Part shown: positions 37,146 through 48,600 of the stretch, piece by piece | Numbering within the stretch: the first letter of the stretch is position 1 | Layout: each line of letters opens with the position of its first letter | Notes under the pieces: model-generated | What the model was told of the DNA's origin: nothing | Databases searched by the model: none | Seen by the model: only the letters and a program-made list of their open reading frames with translations | Source of the DNA: Camarhynchus parvulus | Lineage: Eukaryota; Chordata; Aves; Passeriformes; Thraupidae | DNA length: 64,000 nucleotides | Direction: 5' to 3' | Assembly (NCBI RefSeq): GCF_901933205.1 | Contig: NC_044574.1 | Span: 20,755,733-20,819,732, forward strand | Program-made: the position numbers and the translations under genes

Positions 37146-38877
37146 ACCTTCTACATTTCAAACCAGATCAAGTACTGATTCATTGTGTTCAAAGTTGTTT
37201 CTAGATAGGCAAAGGTTGCAATTCCCAGTGTGACTTGTTTCTGTCATTTACAAATGAAAAGCCTTTTTAAACCTTCCTTGCCTCTGTCGTGCTGAATAGT
37301 CTGGCTGTCACTCTTGGACTGGATTACATTCTTGAAAGCAAATCTGTGTCACTGACCTTTCCAGTGAGGCTGAAGATGCAATGGAATGTCATCCCAGGGG
37401 ACAATATTTAGAACTTCTCCATGAGACTTGTTGTCACTGACATACCAACTATGAGCTACCATTGTCAGAATTAATGAAAGGTGAAATACATTTCAAGAGA
37501 AATTTTGTACCAAGGGCTGCAAAGAGGATTAACAGCTAAATATCCAATTCATGCTATTGCATGTATATAATACATGAAATAAAGCTTGGAAAGGAGATGG
37601 AATGCTTCTGATTTTTCATTTGGAAAGTTCATTTCCAGCATTTAGAAACTTCAGTGAAGACTATTCAATGAATACTTATGAAATTAAGCCATTAATGCAC
37701 ATAGCTAAATAAAGTTCTAGGATTCTCCCCTCTTCTCTTATTGTCATAATTGTTATTAACTTCACAGAAGAATTTAATATTTTTTTAAGTTTTGAATTGG
37801 AAAAATTTGGAATAATGAGTATAGTGCATGAAACTGAATCAGCATTAAAATCTGAAGAAGAATTTCTAGACAGAACAGAGCATTAAGACTTTTATCTGTG
37901 GTGCTCCAAAGATAAAGAAGTATCAAAAATTGGGTCTAAATTGTATCAGGTCTTGAAGAAGATGAAGATCTTATATCTAATGCACCATGGGAGAGTGCAT
38001 CAGTGCCTGGACTCTTCATTGATGTGTTACAGAAGAAATGAGAGATGAGGAAGACAATTATAGTGGCTGTTATTTTAATAGATTAAAGAGCTAAGATTAG
38101 CATCAGACTACAAGAGAAGTTTCAGTAATCATGGTAAAATTTAACCTGACACTCGTGTAACTAGCAATGGTATATAGGACTAAATAATTCAGTAAATTTT
38201 TCAGCATTTATATTTTCAGTATGAAGCTTTTACTGTAGCTTATCTTTAAGGACATTTATTCACTGCCATTACTTCAATTATGATTCTTGGGGTTATTGGA
38301 GAAATGCATTTAAGGATATCAAGATATAATTGATTTCATTTATGGCTATACTCTAATGGGGACATGAACACTGATAAAACTAGAATTTGCCAGATGGTGC
38401 CACAGCAGGCTAAACTTAAAAAATGAGAGTGTTTCCATATGACAAAATGACTGTGTGGTTACAGTGCACTTTAATCTACAAGTACCACCTTGATTTCATT
38501 CATGTAAACACCATAACTATCAATGAAGATGTCAGCTCAAGTTCCTGCTAACAATCCTAGGAGAAAGCTGCCTGACCATTACTCTGTTGTATCCATCTTG
38601 TCTCTTTACTTGTTTACTTCAGCTCACTCAAGTTTCTTAAATTTTTTTGAAGTTGTGCCTAAGGAATGCCCAGTAAATTTAACTGAATGATATTCCTTTC
38701 AGTCAAAGAATCACTGACTGGAGTCACAGCCTCTTTGTATCACTGGCAAGTGCAGAGAGTGCACTGTGGTACCACACTGACCTGAGGTGCTGAAAGACCC
38801 TGGCCGAAGGGATAGCAGCTGAACTCTGTGCCTCTGTCCAGCCTCTCCTGGTTCTGTGGCTGGAAGAGGCTTGAGTA

Positions 38878-38940
38878 AAAGTTTGTTAAAGGATTTAACA
38901 AACCTTTCAGATCAAGGTAATACTGCTGCCTAGCAGCAGT
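38878..38940. repeat. Two adjacent palindromes
   Basis: The first has arms gtttgttaaa (38881-38890) and tttaacaaac (38894-38903) around gga. Counting a one-base bulge, the pairing extends by three A-T pairs on the outside (38878-38907). The second has arms actgctgc (38922-38929) and gcagcagt (38933-38940) around cta. Two such near-perfect structures within 65 bases are uncommon in this window. Confidence 0.75.
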
Positions 38941-40639
38941 TGTAACACAGCTACAAAATGAACATATTTATAGTTAATGCATTTACACTCAGCTCTAGCA
39001 AAACCTATCTTTTTGTTCAGTGTGTCACAAATACTTAGGCTTTCACAATACATGTCACAAATACAGTTTTTCCTTTCTAAGTTGCTTTCTTAATAAAATA
39101 GAGGTCATATTAATCCCAAAAAACATTTTCCTCTGTTTAAAAGCACATCAAGCTGAACAGCTGCTTCTTACATTCTGGAAGGTCTGAAGTTTATTTAGGA
39201 GGCACGTTTGGCAATACCTGCAGTTTGCTTCCTAACATCCTCACATTTAAAAACTAGCTCCAGCAGCTAATAGAATGTAAATAAAAAATGTCTTCTTATA
39301 TAATGCTTTCACTAAAGTTTTCTTTTATTTAGAACATTCATTTAGGTAGTATATTTGGAGCCCGAGATCTGATGCAACATGAAATGTTTTACTGGCAGCA
39401 TGATACTAACACAGATGAAAAAGCACTCTTTGTACAATTCAAGAAGGTCTTTTTATCATTCAGCTCAAACAGAACTAAAGAAGCTTTATAATTGGTGTCT
39501 GTAAAGCCTCTTCACTTGTGAACAAAACTATGACAATCAGGAATCACATCTCTTGCTCCTCTTAACTGCCTAAAGCTATGAAGAGACACCTCTGCAGGTG
39601 CTGATATAGCAACATCAAGCTCTCCCTTTTTCACTGGCTGCAGTTTACCCTATTTCACAGCTCAGCTGGTAAAGTGTTTCTGGCAAATTCTGTCTAATCC
39701 ACATTCAGAGCAAAGCCAGTGAAGTTTCCAAATGATACAGAAAAACACACCAGGCTGTTTATAACAGAGATTAACACAGGATCTGCTACCAACAGGTTAA
39801 GAAGTGGGTTTAAACTGTGCATACATAGATCTCAGCTTGCCTGTCTTAGAAGTAGTCCTGAGATATCTACTGCTTGGTTGGGCATCCTGAGTGACATAGT
39901 TTCCAGCACAGAGATGACTAGGAACAATAGCTATCAGCACAGCTAGATGTGAAAGAGGATATCTGTCCTGAGCCTCAAACCAACCATTTAAATCGCTTGT
40001 GTTTACCTGGCTGCTTTTGCCTGGAGAGGACGAGAGATCAATCACAGGAACCACTCTGCTGGAGGTGACTGCCCTCCCAGTTCTGCTAGCAGAAGGGTAA
40101 TAATGAGCAGCTGGAGGGCATAACTGCAACAAGGGTCTTCCACCTGCACGCCAGCTAGAGAGATTGCTGTCCACAATCTGTTTGACTGATCTAACTCTGC
40201 TAGCTTTACTGTGTAATATAAACCTAGGTTAATTAAAGTTGCTTTCCAAATTGCTCTGCATATAAATCCTTAAATTTCTATTATTCCATCTCTATTTTTT
40301 TAGTTATATTTTCTGGGAGAATGCCCCTTTGTATTAGTTTATATTAGTAAATAAAATAGTATATTTTGTCTTATGCAGCACAAAACCTTTAGATAAAAAC
40401 ATAGTGTCATGACTTTTTTCCTATGCTTAATGCTTCTGGTTTGCTTTTTGGACTAAAGGGCAGATTGATGCTTACAGGGGTGTGGGACTTGTGATGGGAT
40501 GCAGGAGAAGGACATTTGGTATTTGTACAAGGCAATGAGATGTTCAGAGAAGGATGAAAGGAGAGGAAAGGATACCTGAGGTGTTTTGGGGAGTATCTCA
40601 GGAAGTAATTTAGGCTGGAATAACCTAACACTTCCACAT

Positions 40640-40985
40640 CCACCACTATGCCATGTCCCTAACCATAACATCTACATGCCTTTTAAAACACCTCCAGGAT
40701 GTCAACTCAGCCACTTCCCTGGGAAGTTTGTTCCAATGTTGGATAACCCTTTCAATGGAGGAGCTTTTCCTTATGTCCAAACTGAGCCTTCCCTGGCACA
40801 GCTCTATGCTGTTTCTTCTAGTCCTGTCATTTTTTCACTTGGGAGAAGAGGCTGATCCCCACCTTACTACAACCTTCTTTCAGGTAGGTGTAGAGAGCAA
40901 TGAAGTGTCACCTGAGGCTAAACAACCCCAGTTCCTTCAGCTGATCCTCATAAGTCTTGTTCTCCATAGGTGAAGGAAGTAGGAG
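40640..40985 (-). repeat. CR1 LINE 3' part (end of ORF2)
   Basis: The + strand shows the reverse complement of the CR1 ORF2 end: 'cacctccaggatg', 'ccacttccctgggaag', 'ttgttccaatgtt', 'tccttatgtccaaactgag', 'tacaaccttctttcaggtag', 'gtgtagagagcaatgaa' and 'ggctaaacaaccccagttcc'. In the - strand frame YTYLKEGCSKVGISLFSQV fits the conserved ORF2 C-terminal segment. Stops interrupt it. Both ends are truncated. Confidence 0.85.
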
Positions 40986-41398
40986 AGGATGGTTACTTGC
41001 ACAATGCTGTCAGGGCTCTTGCCTGACCATGTTACACTCCCTCACCACAGCCCTGTTTTCTCATTAAATTTTATCTATTTTCTTGGGTGAAGGGCTCTTT
41101 TCATGTGCATATGTATGTGTATGAGAAGTCTAAGAGCCGGTGACTGGAGTGCCAGAGACTCTGTGCATCTGGGTCACCAGCAAGAATGATGAGTGTTTGT
41201 ACACAAGTCTGTGTATGATCACAAACAAACATCAGGTCAGCCTCACTGGTGAGTAGGTGGGACCAGACACACACACGAGTGGGCTCTGGAGATTGACTGT
41301 GGGACCTCCTTGAGCATGTGAATATCTTGGTGAAAGGCAATGGGGGAGCAGGATGGTCCAGGACTGGTATATCTAACACCTCTTCATTTGAAGGGATA

Positions 41399-41416
41399 CA
41401 TATATATATATATATA
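41399..41416 (+). repeat. (TA)n microsatellite
   Basis: A run of nine TA units inside the GT-rich repeat. Confidence 0.9.
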
Positions 41417-41597
41417 AGTGTGTGAGTGCAGGTCTAAACACCTGCAGCTAGAGTGGGGCTATGGCATTCAAGGCGGCGTGGCCAGATGCTACCAAGTGGG
41501 AATCCTGGCAACCAGGGGCAGCAGATCCCACATGCTGGAAAAGTGAACATTATATACTCGTATCTCTTCCCACTACTGGATCTTTATCCTGGTCAGC

Positions 41598-42036
41598 TGT
41601 AGGAATCCATAAAGTTAGAGAGTTTCAGGTTTGTGAGAAAACAGACAAGCCTCAGTGCAGCAGAGCTATGGAATGCTGATGATCTTGTTAAGCTGTAGCA
41701 AAGACTGAAGAATAGAACAATAGAGCTATGTATTAGCGATTCGAATAACTTTCTAAGTTGCAAAAGTTTCTATAGCAAAGTTGAAATTATGAATAAAGTT
41801 TTATGCTTTGTCTCCTTATAAATGAACACAAGTATTTTTTAACCCCAGCTACATGTGTTTATGTTGATTAGATAGAATCACTGTCAATATGCTTTCTCTC
41901 TGTGTAATTAGCTGAGTATTTAGTGACTTGTAACAAGTGAGTTTCTTTAGCTTGCTGCCTAGATGCGAACTGTCAAGATCTTTGCATAGACAAAACTATG
42001 TATTATAAAGATTCTAGAAAATAAACAGTTCCGACA
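41598..42036 (+). mobile_element. Solo LTR of an ERV (ERVL-like, songbird type)
   Basis: The segment begins TGTAGGAATCC and ends near CCGACA, the TG...CA pattern of LTRs. It has a poly(A) signal AATAAA at 41792-41797 followed by ttttatgctttgtctcc, which fits an R/U5 boundary. A second AATAAA lies at 42020-42025 near the 3' end. Phrases such as gcgattcgaataactttcta, tttatgttgattagatag and gtgacttgtaacaagtgag match a passerine ERVL-type LTR as I remember it. No internal gag/pol sequence or second LTR is seen, so it is a solo LTR. I could not find a matching 5-bp target duplication, so the exact ends may be off by a few bases. Confidence 0.6.
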
Positions 42037-42571
42037 CATCCACAGTAGCCCCGTCCCGTTCGTGCTTGTATATAAACTGCCAGCGCAGTCAGCCAGAGAA
42101 AGAAATGGGATGCAGGTGTTGGTGGTGTGTGTGCTTGTGCAAGTGCTGCATGTGCCTGCATGTGCTGATCAGTGTGGCTGGCTCTGTACACAAGGTAGCA
42201 TGTACTGTATATTCCATTTATGTGTGTGTGTCTACTGGGAACACATGCTACTGGATGCACTCAGTGACAATCTTAATCTCTTGATGTCAGATTTGGCAAC
42301 TCTCTATCAATATATGTACAAAATAGCACATAAAGTCCTTGAGCTTTAGATATGCAAAAAACTATTTATATATACACAAGTTGTATGCATGCTATATTGA
42401 ATGTATGTATTAATTTTTGAAGAGAATATGTAAATTATTTTTTTCACAAAATTATTGCATTCTGCGTTTGCTACAAAATATTTCTTACACAGAGTGCTCT
42501 TAAGTACATGGTTAAGCTACATAAGTTCTTAAAGCAATGCATATCACTATTCCAGAGACATAGGCCCAGAC

Positions 42572-42602
42572 ATGAGATATAACTGGTAAGGTTATATCTC
42601 AT
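42572..42602. repeat. Perfect 12-bp inverted repeat
   Basis: Arms atgagatataac (42572-42583) and gttatatctcat (42591-42602) are exact complements with a 7-base loop (tggtaag). It is not within a recognised element. Confidence 0.85.
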
Positions 42603-45600
42603 TAAATAAGGTGCTCACAGCAAATGTCATGAAGATGGACAATGGAGAAAGGACTGACAGCCAAGATGGGGACTGTCTCACCTGAAGTACTACCTATCTT
42701 GCTGCCACTAGAAGACTACTCATTTTAAGCAGCAACAGCCCATGGAAGAACGCCTGTCATCAGGATTTTCATCACTACAAATGGCAATGCCGTAGGAAAT
42801 TAGGGTACACTGGAAATCATGCAAGGAATTGAAGTAGTTTTACTGGGTTCTATATCCAAGTCCCTTTGGCCAGTAATCAAACAAGATGAAATCTAATTAG
42901 GGGCTCTGAATACATGTGAGAGAACATAGTCATATTTCTATGAACGTGAAATATCAAATTATAAATATAAATTGATTTAAGACTGTAATTGCCCCTTAAT
43001 AGGTGGGAAAATATATTTAATTCAATGAGCATTGTAATTCTTCTATCATAACATGATCAAACAGCTGGCTCAGTCTACTTAATTGCGAGCAACAATTATA
43101 TTATTTAAGGTCAATTTTAATGTTAAAATATTTTAACCTTGCTTAGAAATAAGTATGTAACAATGATTTTGTTATGTTTTGAAGGTTTTTTTATGCTGTT
43201 TGTTTAAGAACCAGCTTTTTACAGAAGACCAAACCTTGAAATATTTAAATGTGATTAAATTTATTTAATATATGATAGTCCCACCTGTATGTCATTTCTG
43301 ATGTACAGCTGCCATACACAAAATTTAAAAATAAGTAACATGATTACAATCAGATTAGTGAGTCTACACAAGTAAATGAGATTGTAAATCTATCTGAGTG
43401 AAAACCGCACTTCCTAGCGAGACCACTTTGCATATCATTAGCTTAAAATGAATTATCAACACTCATATAAAATACTGACTGGCAAATCCAACCTTTTTAA
43501 GCACTTTATCAGTCCAGAAAAACCTCTATCTTCTGGGACAAAGACTACTGTCCCCTGCTGGAACTTTTCAAGTGGTATTTCGTTCAAAATGGAATCATTC
43601 ATGTACCTCAATCACTGATGAAATTGGAAGGAGCAGGGGTTTAGGGCACAGAGAATTTTTGTTTTCATTGTGTCTGGCCACCAGGATAAACAGAAGTATC
43701 ATCGCTATATTGAAGAAGTACCACATATAAAATTACAAAAGTCAGATAAACTTACACATGTTCAAAACAGTATGCAGCTGCATGGGGGTGCAGTAGAATA
43801 AGGGATAGTAAAGTGTGTGTATATATATTTGTGTATATATATGTATAGGTCATAAAAAACTCCATAAACTAAAAGAGTGCATTCAATTTGCAATCCTTGA
43901 GAGGAGACTACTTTAAACCTCAGAGAACTTGCTTTTCAAGTATGGACTTCTGAATGGCTTTGGTATTAATTCCAGAAGTTTCATGAATCTGTACATGCAA
44001 CAGTTTTAGATGTCATAGTTTGGTTTACTTTGTATGCTGCATAAAATGAGTCTAGTTGTGCTCCAGTGACATGGAACTTTGACACTAGCAACAAAAATAC
44101 ATAACTAGACAGAACCTGAGACTCTGACAAAAAAATTCCTGGGGATTTCAAACCCGAGTTAAGCTGAATTGCATCCTAAATTCCGGTAAGGAGCAGCAAA
44201 TACCACATTTAAGTTTGGTGTTTAATAACCCTCTTTCGAGCTTAATGGAATCTCCTGAAATTTGACTTGATAACACTGATTGTAGACTAACTTGCTTTCA
44301 ATTGGCTTTATTATTATTGCAAATAAAATATGTTAAAAAGAATGGCATTTAAACAATGGATTCTTCATCACTCAAAATTTTTATATCAATATTCACTTTT
44401 TTTGAATGATATGCTGTCATCAAATATTGCAGGTTTGACAGATAAATTATAAGGGAAAGAATTTCTCCTGAAAATCTTAATGAAATCATCCTACTTTAGG
44501 TTGTGAATTCTAGAAAATGCATTCAGTTTACTTGGAGTGATCAAATTATCAAATCTCCAGAATGTTTTGGTATACCCAACATAAGCATAGTCTTTTGTTT
44601 TTTCTTTTTTTTTTACCTGATGAGGACACTATATATTCACTACATTTTATGATAGTTTTTCAAATTCCATATAGCTTGAGCATTTAAAAGCCATTAAACC
44701 TATAAGTGGACTAGAAGTGACCACCATTATGAGCTTTAGTGGATTAATTTATGATGACTTTTTCTTTCTTAATGCAAAAGAATAATTCTTTTCAGGCTTA
44801 AAGGAATATGACCTTATTAGCAAGCATTTTATTATTACTTTCATGTTATATTATTTTCTTTCAAAACATTCAAATTTATTAAAAAATATGGACAAGCAAT
44901 AACGTAAAGTTCTTTCAAAACCAAATTCTTTCACACAAAATAGATTTTTTGAATTTATTAATATGTAGGGAAAGTACAGACAGTAGTTTTGCCTTTTATA
45001 TACTCTCATATAATAAGAAAAATATGGAGAAACATGAATCAAAATACGTTTTGTTCCTTTTAGAAATCACATTGTAAGGATGCCTGTGTCACTAAGGTTA
45101 CTGATCAGAACAGAGTTTGAATATTTTGTGGAAAACATCCATTTATTAAAGTGGCATAAAAGAGAAGGTCTATAAAGAACATAGTCCCTACCAAAATACA
45201 GAGAGACAGAATGCAAAATCTCATAGGTATTAAACTTAAATGTGGGCTATATATATATATTTTTTTTGGTAAATACTACAAAGCTACAACAGTTTAGATT
45301 GGTATATACTTTTATTTGTTCAGATTTTTAGAGCTAAAATCCAGAGCTACTCAGGTATTGCATTAATTTTTGGCAGAGAACATAAAGAAACATATCAATG
45401 TCTCTAAAATCAATAACATCCCAAAATATCTTAGGAGTGAGGCTTTCTAAAGGGTTCTTTTAACAGGGAAAAATGTTTACACATCATATCTAATTTAGCA
45501 ACAATGTCTCTCAAATGCTTTACCAGCAAGTTTTCACACTTGGAAATGTATATCAGGATACTCAGAGTAATTTATTTTAGTTTGTTCCAAGACTGAGGAT

Positions 45601-48600
45601 CTTTATACCATTTATTTCCATTTCACAAGGGAAGAGAATAACAATTTGAATAAATAAATTAAATACAATGTAAAAGCATCCAACTTCTATATTAGCAGAA
45701 AGCTCAGGACAGTGCTACTACTTCAGGGTCATATAAGCATGATTATCTTGCAGCAAATATTTTATATTTAAGGTGTATAATTAATAGGGTCACAAAAATC
45801 AGTCAAGCTAGGTTAAGAATAATTTCATTTTTTCTTCTGATGTATGAGGACTGACAAGTTTTTGCTTGTCACCAACAGAGGAATATAACACAAAGAATCT
45901 TTTTTGTGAATCAGTGGTGCTTTTTAATAAGGGATCAAGAAATGTTTAAAGTAAAATCAGAAGGTGGGATAATAGTAAAAAAAAGTCTGACAACTTTTCA
46001 CATGAAAGATCTTCAGATGTGAAAATCATGAGAAAAAAGTTAAAAAATGTTAGAAGTCTGATAAAGGAAAAAAAAGGAAAGGGAGGAGTGATAGGTAGGC
46101 TGAGAAAAGTTACTATAATTTCAAAAGCTTACATGTATTATTTTCTTAAAGGAGATCTCTGAAAGCTTCCTACATTGTGTATGTGAATGACAAACCTCTC
46201 TCTTTTTTTCAGTCTCATAGCTTTTTATTCAGAATTTCTTAGCTTCTAAGGAATAGGAATTAAGGGCAAGTCTTTTAGATGTCCTGTCACATCCAAGAAT
46301 TCTGCATCATAACTTACAGAGTTTAAGGATTTATAAATAATTCCAGACCATATTGTTAGAAAATTGATGATATTATAAAAATCACTCAAATTGTATTCAC
46401 TGGGATATGGGTCAAGGTTAAACAAGAAAATGTCACTTGTACAGGTGTGACAGATTATAGCAATTCCAACAGGGAGAACCCTTAGGCAAGAAGAATTTAA
46501 ATTGGATACTGATACCTACCTGAAAAAAAACCCCATTGAAGTTACTGGGCTGGAATATGATGTACAAATACTGGAATACAGGGTGTCAAGCAGAGTTCAT
46601 CACTTGATGATAAACTGCCTGGAGCATTTCAGAAAGAAAAGAGAGGAAGTAAAGTTAAATGAAGTTTTCCAGAGTTTGTAGGAAAGAACAGTGGGGTCCT
46701 GTAAAGTGTTAAGATTTGGTGGCATGAAAGGATAGGAAATAAGACACTAAGCATAGTGTGACTTCCAGAAGCTGCAGGAAACATTGGAAGATAATAGTAC
46801 TGTGGAAACAGCAGCAGGAAAGGATAGCTTCAGAGACTTGGTGAAGTTCTTCAGTTTAGCAGTGAACATCTTAGTTCTTTCCCTATCCATGTGGTTTCAC
46901 ATACTAAGACCTGAGTTTCAGGTGACAGCTACCTCTACATAGTGAACATGAGGAACCACATTAGGCTGTTCTGGTTTGAGAACTTCATTCTGGATAGTTT
47001 CCTTTTAAGTGTAAGAGCTTGGGTCTATCCAAAACCAGAATTAGCATGAAAAGATATCTTTCCTGTGACTCACTGAATAAAGAACAGTATGATGGATGAG
47101 AGAAGCATGAGTGGTTAAAAAAGAAGTTCCCTTAATTCTAAAAAGTAAAACCTAGATCACAAAAATAATTTTGACATGAACTTTAATGAAGAACTTGACT
47201 AAAATCTCAGTGACTACTAGATGACAAAATTCCTGGCCCCTCTGAAAGTAAGCCTCTACTACTGATGGGTCCATGTAAGAGCCTCTGGGTGGCCGTGGGT
47301 CAACACAGTAGGATTCCCACTGGATCTCACCATCCTGAAGGAGATATTTCCCATGTCTGCACCCACCCATCACCACATTTTTTAGCTATAAAAAGCTTGT
47401 TCAGAGAGTTTATGTGGAAAATATAAACCATAGGGTCTCCTGGACTACTAAACCAAGTTTTGTAATAATTGTACTATGCTCTTTTTATTTTTTTTTTTAA
47501 TTTGATGAAGATCTGTTTTAAAACTGACTTCCCCTGGGGCTCTTTTTAAACCCTGTATAAGATTAATGTAGGGCCAGAAGGTTTCTTATATTATTTGGTT
47601 AAATTTCCAGCCTATTCCTTCTATTTCTAGAGAATCTGACTTCACAGACCCCTGTGATTCTTTAGCTTGCCTCTCAAAAGCCCAGCTGCAGTACACACTC
47701 TGGTTTTGGTAAAGCTTCTTAAAAAGTTTTGTCTGCTTACAGATCACTTCTCCCCTTGTTCTGTCTGAAGTATGATTCATCAGAAAAAAATATTTAAAGA
47801 ATAAATTTCTTGTGTGAATGGTATTCTTGATCTGTTTATTGAAGTAATTTTTAACTCCAGTTTTATTTGGTCTTGGCCTTGTACTTCTGTTCTCCCAATA
47901 TCCTCATTCTTTATGTGCTTGAACGATTAAATCTTGTATTATACTGTTCTGCAAAAGTTTGATTTCTTTTTCTAAGGCAAAATAATGCAATTATTGTTAA
48001 TTGAACCATTCAGTTCAATTAATACAGTTGATTTGATAACTAAGATGATATAATCTGTTATCCAGATAACACTTAAAATGAGTCAGTTTTTAACTCTGTT
48101 TTGGGTTGCAGTTCAGAGGGCCCCTCCCTATATCTGTGCAACTAGCAACAACAAAGTTCTTACAGCTAGTCAGAACTCAGACATTTCTCCTTGTGACTTC
48201 TTTTTGGGTCTAACTCTTTACCTCATGCAATTTCTTGCAGCATGTTTACTTAGCATGCCTGAGAAATGCAGATATAGAGATAGTTTCTCCATGTAATTTA
48301 TATCAATTGTGCTTTTCTCACCAAAGAAAACACAGAGCCAGAGTGAATTTTTTCACCAGTCATGTTAAAATGTGTTATTCTTAGGAAAGACTTTTAAAAA
48401 GTTCCTTACAGAAGGAACCATGGTCCAGTAGCACATGAAAACAAACAAATTCAACTTTTTGCTTGATATAAGTACATAAATTCTATATTGTCCAAATAAG
48501 AACATTATCAACTTTTATTAAGCCATATATTGTAATAGAAAAGACCAGAACCAAAACTAATCATGTAGCCTGACTATGATAGTAGACTGGAATTTGCTAG

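Larger units (their letters stand above)
36651..40639. other. Gene-desert DNA without recognised genes
   Basis: Contains a 22-bp tandem repeat (37102-37145) and a pair of palindromes (38878-38940). The stretch 39700-40180 is richer in G and C and carries a 125-codon - strand frame (39797-40174) that I cannot assign. It is Ser/Pro/Arg-rich without a domain and is listed as a finding, not a gene. Confidence 0.55.
41100..42350 (+). repeat. GT-rich repeat family, copy A, split by an LTR
   Basis: The outer parts (41100-41597 and 42037-42350) are rich in GT runs: gtgtttgtacacaagtctgtg near 41200, a TA microsatellite at 41399-41416, gtgtgtgtgcttgtg near 42129. At 42216-42312 comes the block shared with copies B and C: gtgtgtgtctactgggaac, cactcagtgacaatcttaat and cagatttggcaactctctatcaa. 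The LTR at 41598-42036 lies in the middle. I infer an older element that received a later LTR insertion, but GT-rich text could also belong to the ERV itself. The family name is unknown to me. Confidence 0.45.
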
